Assembly: GCA_012845835.1 (NCBI GenBank)
Contig: JABAKD010000018.1
Location: forward strand, 2,302,616-2,366,615
DNA from: Undaria pinnatifida
Taxonomy: Eukaryota > Sar > Phaeophyceae > Laminariales > Alariaceae
Length of the DNA: 64,000 nucleotides
Reading direction: 5' to 3'
Below, one piece after another: positions 16,874-28,800 of this stretch. The notes under the pieces are model-generated. The model saw nothing but the letters and a program-made list of their open reading frames with translations. It was not told where the DNA came from and ran no database searches. Position 1 is the first letter of the stretch. Each line of letters opens with the position of its first letter. The position numbers were made by a program, and so were the translations under genes.

Positions 16874-19800
16874 GTGAGTTCATGAGTATGTAACGGCCGC
16901 AACCGGTACGGTAAGTCCGTGGCCCGTACCTGGTGTGCGCGGCCGGCGTATGTACCACGCGGTATCAGGCCCAACTTTCTGACCTAAGGCGTTATTTTTC
17001 AGGAAAGACGCGTACAAGACGCGTGCAAGCGAATCTTAGATTACGTGTGTCTTAGATTCGTGTACAGCATGTCGTTTTAAGCTTCGTAATGTCTGGCTGT
17101 AGATTCGCTCCCCCTTAGCATGTCTCAGATTCATTTTAGCGCGTTTACAACTGGGAAACCGTTTTTGGGGGACACATTACTTATGATTAGTATAGGAAGG
17201 GGTTTGGGGACTCGAAAAGGGTTAGCTATCAATACAATAGCGGTGCGGCCACACGGCTTTGCTCGTGGCACTATTTAGGTCGGCGTTGCCCATAGTGATA
17301 AGCAAGCAACGGGCGGGACACACCGTCACCCCAGAAGGTATACCTGGTATGAATCAAAGCACCGATTGGTTCATGAGCCTGGCCAGCAAGCTCCTGAATC
17401 TCCGAAAAGGAGGGGCGTTGGTGTGAGGGGATAAGCACGGCCAAAAATCGATATCTGGGCCGGCGGCCGGCCGACAATGACGGGGGCTCGGCGCGAGTGG
17501 CGCGTGGGTATCCTGGACAATAGCTTATTGAACATGCCTATTGTTTTGCCAATAGGTTGGTGTAGTGCCTATCGGTACCTGCTGTTGCCTGCATTAGGAG
17601 CACGAAATTGTCGATCGATACCTACTGGTGACAACAATAGGTTCGGACACATTGGTACAACAGCCCATTGTTCATGGGATAGATATGTGGAATTGTCGAT
17701 CAATATCTATTGTTTAACCAGCAGGTTCAGCGAACTAGACACAATAGGCTATTGCCCTCGGGATGGGTATGCGAAACGATCGATCGAGAATAGTTTATGA
17801 TGACAATAAATTCAGCGAATGGGGCGCAATAGGCTCTTTTTAGGACAGGCGTGTGAAAGTGTCCATCGATATCTATTTCTTTGACCGATATGTCTAAGCG
17901 AAAATTGTACAATAGGCTATTGGTTTTGCGATAGGTGCGCGAAATTGTCGATCGATACATACCGATGACAACACTAGGTTTAATGGAAAAATTGCATTAG
18001 TTTTTGTGTAGCATCCATCGATGCACGCAGTAGGTACAATTGATAACCTTGAAAATATATTTCTCCAAGTAGATATTCTGTTATGCTACAACAAGTATAG
18101 ACGGCACAAGTAACTCGTTTGGGCTGGTGGGTGTTACTTGCGCGGTTACGTGGGCGGTTGCTTATTTTATTCTGTGCCGCCCTTTCAAACCCACCACATC
18201 TCCTTGGGGAAGCTTGTATTATCGATTGATATCCCCACAGACCTTTAGTCTAATGTGTTCATTTACACGATATATGGTGAAGGGTGTCTGCTGCTTTAAG
18301 CACTAGTGCAACAGTAGCGCGCACCTCGGAGTATAGAACCACTTACAAGTATCGTTTGCCTGAGCGGCCTCCTTTTTTTTCCTGTCATACACTAACTTTA
18401 AGATATTCCCCTCCCGACTGCTGAGCGGGCCTAGGTTCCTGAAACCGAGCTCCTTAGATATTTCCCGCCTGAAAGACGCCGTGTTTTGCAAGTTGAAACC
18501 TGACCTCTTTTGTTCGTTTTGTTTACTTTTTTGTGTTGTTTACGAAGCATCATCATACCAGGTTCCAGCTGAGCTCAGATCAGCTCAGCAGCGCACCGCA
18601 GCACTAGCTCAGCAGAACAGCGCGGTGCAGTGCCCTGCCGTGCCCTGCCGTGCGTGGCGGCCGTGCTCTGCCGCGCGGTGCGGTACTGTGGGGTGCGGTG
18701 CGGTGCTGTGCGGTGCTGTGCGGTGATTTACCGTGCTGCGTGCTGTGCTGTTATACATGCCAGGTCTGACTCGACGAAGTATCATGCGGCAGTACCGAGG
18801 TACACCACACCAGGTCTTTACGTACTACATTGTTGAATCACAAAGAATGCACTCAGCTCAGCTCAGCTCAGCCATAGCCCAGCAGCGCGCAGCGCAGCGC
18901 GGTACGATGCCGTGCCGTGCCTTGCTTTGCCCTGCGATGCGGTGCTGTGCCGCCCTGCGCTGTGCTTTCTTTCGAACACACAAACAATACCAGGTATAAT
19001 GCGAAGTACCTGGTGCCAGATACCAGGTACTAGGTACCGGTGTTGTACGTACGTGTGTACTCGTCTTTTTGTTTTCTTCATTGATTGTCCCCCCTCTCGG
19101 TCCTCTTCATGTCCCCTCCCCCATGAATTTTACCCGTATACCGCCGACCAGCAAGTGACATCGCCAACGAGCACACAGCACAGCACAGGGCATTCAGCTC
19201 TGCACAAGTAGCCTTGGCATTATCAAGGTGCTAGTTGCTCCAAGTCGTGGACCTCTTCTTTCGGCCCCATTCACATTGATTAGTTGTATTCTTCCTTGCG
19301 CGAGCTTAGCAGGTGGCGTCAGCCGCCCGCGGAGCTGAGCCCTTTTATATTTATAAAATTGTTCTTCATACGTCAGCTGTGAGTTCAACAAATTTAGGGT
19401 CGATACTCATCTTTACAAGCTGCGTGACACACCGGCCGCTAGTTTTTTACCAGATGTATTATTCTTTGATTATATGAGATACAAGCAATAGATGTCGATC
19501 GATGACTTGACAACTCCATTGCATTTAGCATTGGGTATCGATCGATGCCTTTTGCAAACATGTTGAATTGAATCACCCGCCCCCCCCCTCCCCCCCCCCC
19601 CTCCGCGTGTTGTTTCCGCGCCGCACGTAACACATAACCCACCGCAGGGCGAGCGAGAGCGAGAGCGAGCGAGGCAGGGAGGGGGGACGGGGATGGTGCT
19701 GAAGAACATCGCGGAGGCTTATCTCATCCCTCGGCAGCTGCACGGGGGGGTCTGTGGGGGCCGCAAGGTGGTAGCTTTCGCGATAACGCTGACTAAGGAG

Positions 19801-22800
19801 GGTAACCACATGGATGGTGCTGTGGTACTCGCAGCTTCTATAGGTGGGTACGGCATCTTATTGCTTCCCCTCCCCTCCCCTCCACTCCCCTCCCGCCGCT
19901 CGTTTCGTCTGCTTGCCTGTCTGTCTGTCTGTCTGTCTGTGTCTCGTTCCCTATGTGTGTGTCTCTGTCTCTATGTCGCCATGTCTCTCTGTGTCTCTCT
20001 GCCTTTTGTCTGTACATATCTCTTGAGCCCTGTGTTGCGCCGCGTCATGTGTCGTTCTAGCTATGTCTGGCAGTTGTTGTTTTCGCTGTGCTGCTGTTGT
20101 CGTTTCTGTCGATGCTGCTGTTGCTGCTGCCTCTACAGTTACTGCTGCTGTTATTGCTGTTGTTGCTATTGTTACTCACCTCCCCCCGCCAATCTCACCG
20201 ATTTGGCGTTTTTTTGTTTGTATTTTTCTGGGTAAATTCGGATAAAGTGTTCCACGTTTACCCACGGCCTTTCTGTCCATTCTTCCATCGCCTCCCCGCC
20301 CCCCCCGCCCCCCCTCCTGTAGACCAAAGCTGTGCGAGAGCAGAGTTCCCGTATGATCTTGTGGCGTTTGTACACGACGATGTGAGACACACCCTACGGC
20401 AGAGGGGCGCTTTTTTTTTTCTTTCTGGAGATCCTTACTTAAGAAGCTGTGTAACCCGCCCAAAAAGTGATCTTAATAATCTGAAAGTGTGCAATCCGAT
20501 GGAAAAAAACCGTGGGCCAGGTAGGCGAAAAGCCTTTTTTTTTTTTGGTGACGAAAAAAAAACAACGGAGTTTCCAACGACTCTTGGGTTAGCGAGCGCC
20601 CCGTCATAAAAAGGCCAAATAAATTTGTCGAAAATGTGGTACCTCTATCGTACACGCGGGGTGAGCTTGCGTTGTCCGCAGACTACGGCCACGCATGATT
20701 GTTGAATGCCCCCCCCCCCTCCTTGATTAATCTGCCCCTGCTCCGTCTCGAAAGGGATGTGTGGTTGCTGGTCAACTGACCTAGGCATTCAACAAAGGAG
20801 TATACCAAGCAGCAAAGGAGTACCCCCCCCCCCCCCCCCCCATGCCTCCCCCCTCCCCTCGTTGCCCCCCCCCCCCCTCCTGTAGACCAAGCGTGCGCGA
20901 GATCGGAGTTCCTATGCGATCTAGTGGCGTTTTTACACGACGATGTGGGGCTGCCTTCGGAGAACGTACTGCGACACTTGGGCTTTAGGTAACGTGTTTT
21001 TTGCCGAGAAAAAACGGCTTTGAGGTTTTACGTTGTGGGTTTTGTGGAGATTTTTCGTACTGTTTTTTGTCGGGGATACGGCTTGAGAGTCATCCCACGG
21101 CGGTAGGTCAGGGGTTTCAGTTTGTGTGCGAACCATTTTGTGATCGGTTGAGCTCCTCTAGCGAGGAACCATTAATAGCGGCTATTCTCATACTTTCACG
21201 CGTACATTTGTTCTGGGACTACTAGTGCGGGGGAGCAAGAGTAAACAGGACCTCGTACGATACACACAAAGATCTGCCTGGTATACATTACCCATTTCTA
21301 GCCATTTTGTTTTTGGTCCTGATTACTGCGTTTCCCTGTTATAGGCCGTAGAAGTGTTGGTCGGCGGTGCGCGAAAGAACGCCTTCTAAGTCATGTTTCG
21401 GGGGGAGAAATCGAGCTGGCTCCTTGCACTTTAGGAGCTCAGAAAATTCTTAGAATCTGCTGCGCCCCGCGCGCTGCCACCGTCGGATGAGGTTTTGAGC
21501 TGTAGGTGTTTTTTTTTGCCAAGACAAACTTGAGCTTTACGTGGGTTTTTCGTTAAGAGTATCTTGGGCTTTAAGGTGAGTTTTCGTCGAGAATGTTTGG
21601 ATTTCTCTGTGAGTTTTCGTCTAGACTGGAGGCTGTGCGAGTGGTGGGGGCAGAACGGGGCGGGGGAGGGGGGTTCAGGAGGCCGTTGGGTCGAGGGGTA
21701 GGGAGGAGGAGACTGTGCGCACTATGCGTTGATTCTGTGGGTGTTGTACAATACAATAGGCTTTGTTCTAGTGATCGGAGGGGAGCGGGGGGGGGGAGGG
21801 GGGGTCGGGAATCATTGGGTCAAGGATGTCGGGGGGGGGTGGAGGGAGCGCACAATGCGGCGCATCTGTTGGTGTTGTCGTTCTTGCGGGTCGGGTCGGG
21901 TCTTGTCTGGGTGATCGACCCGATCCTTAACATTTGATAGTCTCCTGACTCGAACTTACCTGACCCATCCCGACTCGCGAGATTTCGAAAGGCTCTTGAC
22001 CCGACCCGACCCGCAAGATTTTGAAAGCCTCCTGACCCGTGAAAACACTTTATTTTTTTGTTGGTTTCGTGGTCAGGGTTTTCCGGCCCGGGCTCCCACT
22101 TGCCATGGCGGAGATCGAGGATGAGGTGAGCACACAGCTGTTAGAGTACATGGGGGGGGGGGGGGGGGGTACTCCCGGTAGTGCTGGTTGAGTAGTGACA
22201 CTGCCCTGTATAGTTCCGGTGAAGTCGCTGGGCACGACTGGAACTCTCTTTACGTACCTCTGGTCCCAAAAGCAAGTGGCGGTGCCCTGTACATTGCCGT
22301 TGTGTCGGACTGTGTGTACTACTGCTTTCCTTAGTGCCGGCGAGATGGCTTGGCACGACTGGAACTCTCTGCAGGCTGGTTTAGGGGAACAGCTCAAAAC
22401 GGAGAAGTCGGCGGAACAGCCGTCCTACGCCGGTTTTTTAGAAGGGGGAGGTCACCCTTGATAATTTTTCGGGCACGCGTTCTTTGAGTGGGTGCCACTG
22501 ACCACACACACACAGAGGTACGATAGCACTTTTCCGCATTTTCTCTTTTTCGGAACGACCCGGCTCCTTATTATTAACCCAAAATGGTCGATTTTTTTCA
22601 TTTTGTTTTTACGAAATGAGTTTCTTTGTATGCGTAGGCCATCGATTTGCTCATCGGATTCTTGCCCTTTCCGCTCACCCCAAGAAACCGTTTGATGGTA
22701 AGGTATGGAGCTCCTCCAGTCAGGATTCACGGGAAAAAACAGGAAGGTGGTGTCATCTCTCCCGTATCATAGTGTTGTATGCCTAGTCGCTCAACCCCTT

Positions 22801-25800
22801 CAGAGCCCCCGGATCCCTTCCTATACTAACTTCAAGTAAATTTGTCCCCAAAAAGGGTGTCCAGTTGTGGAGGTTTTGAGGAGTCCCGTCGTTCAGAAAA
22901 AAAACAAATTCGCCAAAAAGGGGTACACCTACCTTACTACGTCTATCGTAATATAACCCCTGTAGAGCCCGAAAATCCCTCCCTATACTAAGTTCAAGTA
23001 AATTTGTCCCCCAGAAGAGTTTCCTGTTGTGAAGGCGTTGAGGAGTCCCGCCGTTCAGAAAGAAACAGATTCGCCAAAAAGAGGTATACCTTACTACCTC
23101 TGTCGTAGCATAACCCATTTAGAGCCCCAAAATCCCTCCCTATACTAACTTCAAGTACATCGGTAAAAAAAAAAGGCTTTCCCGTTAAAAAGGGGTTAAC
23201 GCGACACCATCCGACCCGCGGGCCGCCGGTTTTTCAGGAGGTTTCTAAAAGCTCTCGCGGGTCGAGTCGGTTCGGGTCAGGAGGGAGGGAGGTCTCATAT
23301 TTTGGGTCGGGTCCAGAGGTTTTCAAGTACCACGGGTCAGGTCAGGTCCGGTCGGGCCGGGTCGGGACACCCTGACCAGACCCGACCCGACCCGCGGAGT
23401 CACCTTTTACCGCAATTCAGGATTATTATTATATAGGACAAAGTATGGTTGTCGGGGAAGTAGGTTTGGCCCACGTGTGCTTCCAGTATTTATTGAGGGA
23501 AAAAAAAATCAAAACGAAAACTGCAAAAAAGCACTGCTATAATATATTCCTGGCTCTAACCGCAACCCGCACCGCGACCCCAACCCTACCCATTGAACTT
23601 TGTGCGGAAAAAAACCGACGTGTTTTTTTTGTTTGGTGAAAATTTGGTCGACCGCATTAAAAACTCATACCATGATATATCCAAATAGTCCCCGATTTCC
23701 ACACTTCATCCCTACATTATTACCTAGACGTCTCGCAAAGGCTACTGAACCCGCGACAAGTGATCCGACCCGTGAAACGCCCTCCCTGATCTTGATGACG
23801 TTTAGTGTTCACCGGCAGTGATGTCATCCGTCCAGCGCAAGAGTTTTTACAGGCGCATTGAGGCGGCAAAGGCTCGGTCGGGGGGGGGCATTTTCTGCCA
23901 GCTCTGTTTTCGCAGAGCCCCTCGCGCTAGTGACTGCCTACCCAGATCCTGCGCAACACGCTATGATGACAGATATATGATCTATATGATCTATATGATC
24001 TATGTGATCTACAAGATATATATGATCTATATGAACTAGACCATCTATAGTATCTATATGATCTATAATATCTATATGATCTATAAGATATGTATGATCT
24101 AATCGATTTATATTATCTAGACGATCTATAGGATCTGCAAGATGTATATGATCTATACGATGTATACGATCTATATGATCTATATGATCTGTATGATCTA
24201 TATAACCTATATGATCTGTATGGTTTAAATGATGTAGATCGCGATCTTTCCGAGATGTCCATCTATAATATCTATATGATCTATAATATCTATATGATCT
24301 ACAAGATATGCATGATCTAATCGATTTATATTATCTAGACGATCTATAGGATCTGCAAGATGTATATGATCTATACGATGTATACGATCTATATGATCTA
24401 TATGATCTGTATGATCTATATAACCTATATGATCTGTATGGTTTAAATGATCTAGATCGCGATCTTTCCGAGATGTGACCGATTTTGTGTGTCATAGTTC
24501 CCCGTTGATTAGTCGACCAGAAGTACTTTGGCCAAAAAATGCTACGAACCTCTATCGTATTAAAGGAGGTGTCATTTACGGGGTCGGCAACTCCTTGTTT
24601 TCTCCGTGCGTTTTCATTCGTTTTACCTTTGTTTTGTTTTCGACCGACTCCAAGGAAGGGGCGCATGGCAAAACGGCGGCCTAAGCTGCTGAATTTTTTG
24701 TTTTTTTTAGTTGGTTTGCGGTCTTGTTTGTTTTGTTGTTTTGTTCTTGTTTTTTTTGTGTGGGTGCGTGTTTGATATATATATATATTTCGTCCGTTTT
24801 CTGTCCCTACCTGGTAGTTTTTCCGTCTTAATAAACAAATGCGATCATAATTGTTTGTATTTATTTTCATGGTTACTCGTGCTTTTTCCTGCGGCCGACC
24901 CGAGGACGCATGGAAAATGGCGGGTTTCATGTTTTCATATGGACAGTTCTGTTTATTTTCGTAGGCCCTTATTGTTGTTCAGCTTGATGCAGTCTAATTT
25001 TTAGCTTCGTTTAGTTTAGTTTGGTTTGGTTTAGTAGTAGAGTGTGGTCTTTTATTTTCGCGCCTTTCGTTTTGTAATTGACCGTTTTTGTCTCTGCTCG
25101 TTCGTGTGCTTGTGTGTGTTTGTGGTGGCTGCTTTCTTCTTTTGTTCCCTTGCAGTGGACCCGAGGGCGTGTGGAAAAGGGCGGCTGCTGCGGGCCGGCC
25201 GAGCTGATGAAGTTCTTCGCCTACACCTTGACCGACTATCACCGCGTGGTACATCTCGACACCGATGTTTTGGTGAGCCCGCGGCGTTGGGGCTACGATA
25301 AGGAATCACACATCGGACACATGGGATCTCTATTGATGATCTATCGATGATCTGTGTGTCTTTCAGTGCAGATATATCATCCCTGATCTGTACGACCTGC
25401 GTGGCCTGTAGATCATGTTGCCGGGTGAGAGTCCGATGATTTGACGTATATCTCTTTTTCTTGGATCGGATCTATCTGAACTACACAGGTTCCGCACGAC
25501 GTATGTTTCATAACGACAGGAATAGGATCTACATTATCTGTGTGATCTGTTTGATGTATATGATCAACTTCGTGTATGATCTAGATCGTGATGTGTCCGA
25601 TGTTGTGTAAGGATTATGGGCTGACCGGGTCTGTAAATTTGTCCTGGGGGAGATATATCCCTGATCTGCCAGATCTTCTGCGACGCCTGTAGATCATGTT
25701 GCCGGGTGAGAGCTGGATTTTCTGAATGGTCTAGCGCTTTTCTTGGGTTGGACCTATCTGTACTATACAAATCCTGCACAACGTATATTTCATGACGACC

Positions 25801-28800
25801 GACATAGGATGTACATGATGTACAGTAGATACGATCTAGATCGTGATGTGTCCGATGTTGTGTAAGGATTGTGGGCTGGCCGTGTCCGTCGATTTGTCCT
25901 GACGACCGTGGTACTATTGATAGAGCCCAAGGGTGTCACCGCCCGGACCTACATCCTTCAAGAGACGTACAAACTCCGTATCACAGTACCCGCGATCGAA
26001 GCAGCGCATACAGCTTGCAGATATGAGTTTCGGCTGAAACATTGATCGCACAGCTGTGCTTCGAAAACGCGACGAAAATAGTGATGGGCTGTTGCACCTG
26101 CTGTTTACTGCTGAGCTGCTACGTATTACTGGTGTTTTATTTGCTGCGTTGGTAGTCTTGTCTGTCATAATTGTTTTATCTTGTCCGTGTCTGTGTTATC
26201 TGCGTGATCTACCGGTAGATGGTAACTTGTCGGTTTTGTGCAGGTTTATGGAACCGCTGGATCCGGGAGAGTCTCTACGCGGTGTATTTTATGGCATTAT
26301 GGTCGTAAATCCTACTGTCAAAACATTACATATTATAGTCTCAAACCTGCGAATATGTGGTATGTACGATCCATACTTCGAAGTATAACGATAAGCTCAA
26401 GCCTTGTTTATATTATGTGATCTATGTGATCTATGTGATCTATGTGATCTAGATCATGACCTGGTCTGTCTGATTCGTGGACCCTCACCTTGTGCAGGTG
26501 CTGCAGCCTTTGGACCCCATCTTGGACTCAGAGGCGTCTCTGCTCTACACGGAAGACGTCAACATGGCGAACAAGCTCACGCCTGTCCTACCCGCCCAGG
26601 GGGGCTTCATGGTCATCCGCCCTGATATTGAGGTTTTCAACGATCTTGTTCAGGTGTGAGCGTTTTCGTTTTTGTTGCTATTGCACAAAACAGTCCACCT
26701 AGTTGGATGGCGCGTGCTACGATAGAGGTGGTGGCAGTTTCGGTCTGAAATTTTTCTGAACCACGGGGCTCGCCTTAACCCAAAATCGTCGGAAAAATAG
26801 CGTTTTTTTCTGCACCCTTCTCGTTGTGCTCCTAGGCCCTGGGATTTTGGTAGCCGGTACTTGTAGCAGTTTTGATTTTCGCTCCAAATCAGTTTTTTGG
26901 GAGTGTGTCTTAAGCTGCCGAATTGAGGAAACCTCAGAAAAAAACGTGGTGCGCCTCTATCGTAGCACGCGTCAGAAAACGAAGTCGAATGCCCCCAAAA
27001 ACTTGGGCGAAGTAAGGACAGGGTGGTGGGGTGGAGGGGGGCGAGGAGGGTGGTGGGGGTGAGGGCAGGCTGGGTGGGGATGGGGGTGGTGCCGCCCTAC
27101 CCGCCCAGGGGGGGTCCTTGGTCATCCGCCCTGATTTTCCGGTCTTTGAAAACCTTTTTCAGTGACGGGGTTGACTAGAGAGTGGGGAGGGGGCATGCGG
27201 AGGGCAGGGGGGTGACGATTTGAGCGGTGTGGGGGGCAGCGTCGGGGGTCGGGTGACGGGGCGGGAGGGTGCGGGGCGGTGGGGGTTGGAGGGGGTGGGG
27301 GAGGGTGGATGGGTGGGTGCGTTGGCCGGGGGGGGTGGGGATAGGGTGCGGTAGGGGTGGAGGGGGCGGTGAGGGAGAGAGGTTGGGGGCGGGGGGGGGG
27401 AGAGAGAGTGCTACCGTACCCGTCCATGGAGGGAGGGTTCATGGTCATCCGTCCTGATATTAAGGTGTTGGAAGACCTTGTTCAGGTGACGGGGTTTGTA
27501 TGGTAATATGATGGGGGCGTGAGGAGGAGGAGGGGGGGGGGTGGTACTATGTTGTTGTTTGCCTTAGCCATTTGGCCATTGACCGCGCATCCCTTTCGAT
27601 ACGGAGCACCGCCAGACAGGGGGAGGGGTGGGGTGATTAGGGGGTGACATATTGGATTTACGGTTTTGCTCTATCCTGATCAGGTTACGGGGTTTCTTCG
27701 GGAACGAACGGGGGGGGGGGGTGGTGGCGTGGGAGGATGGGAGGCGGACGGTGCCTACCTTACCCGTCAACGGGAGTTCATTGCCGTTCGCCCTGATGTT
27801 GCGGTCTTCCATGACCTGTTCTAGGCGACGGGGGTTCGTCCGGTAAACTCATGGAATGTGAATGACTGAAATATAAAAATCCACCGATGATAACGAAATT
27901 ACACGATGTTTGTTTTGAAGTCATCCCACACGGTAGGCGTGCGTCGGGCGGAATTTTCTGAGCTCCCGACTCAAGGAACTCACTGAATTTGTCATCCGTG
28001 ACGTGACTAGGAAGGCGTTCGTTTTCGCGCAACCCGACCAACACTTCTATGCGCCACAGTTTTCGTAAAATAAATTTCCTCGTTAAATGTATCAGACCTA
28101 CCGGGACTTCCTCACTGAGAAAGGAGGCCAGAAACAAACGTCTGACCCATGAAGCGCAACACTTTTTTTTGGTGTGACAGCATTACGCCAACATACACAG
28201 GTCGCGAATCGCGATTTTATTGCTTTGCGTTCGCTCAGGGGACGTCCTTGGTTAACTTTTCGCTGCACTCACAGTTGTATGGCGATTGTTTGTTGTTCTG
28301 CGATGTACTGGTAATCCCGTTTCTTTTGTTTTTTCCCGTCCGAAGATAGTGAAAAGCACGCCGTTTACTCGGGGCACGGGCTGGGGCGGGAGCAAGATCG
28401 GCCTTTTTTGGGGAGGCATTACGGTGCAGGGGCTCCTTCCGTACTACTACGAGGTGCGGCGACAGTTGTGACGGTTGGTGTTCCGTACTACTGCGAAGCG
28501 TGGCGAGATTTTGTGACGGTTCGGTACCGGTGCGGCGAGGTTTGTGACGGTAGCAAGCTGGTTTTCCTTCCCCCCCCCTCCCCATCTTTGCAAAACTGGC
28601 ACCACACATATAAGGGCAAATTACGCAGACTAAAAAGGTGTTGCCACAACAAATACTACAATGGTGGTAACAGCATGTCTTTCGTCGGGTGTGCTACTCT
28701 GCTGGTACCCGACGCCTGGCACGATAGAGGTGTTAAGGTATGCCTCGTTTTCGATGAAACGTTCTGACGGTGCTATTAACCTTAACCAAAAATCGTCGAA

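Noticed and set aside
19693-20235. 180-codon frame starting at 19693 as a single-exon gene
   Set aside because: The first 50 codons are GT8 exon 2; beyond the donor at 19844 the frame runs through GTCT and CTG repeats.
27122-27448. Proline-rich minus-strand protein
   Set aside because: It is the complement of a G-rich tract around ghost exon 6 copies.
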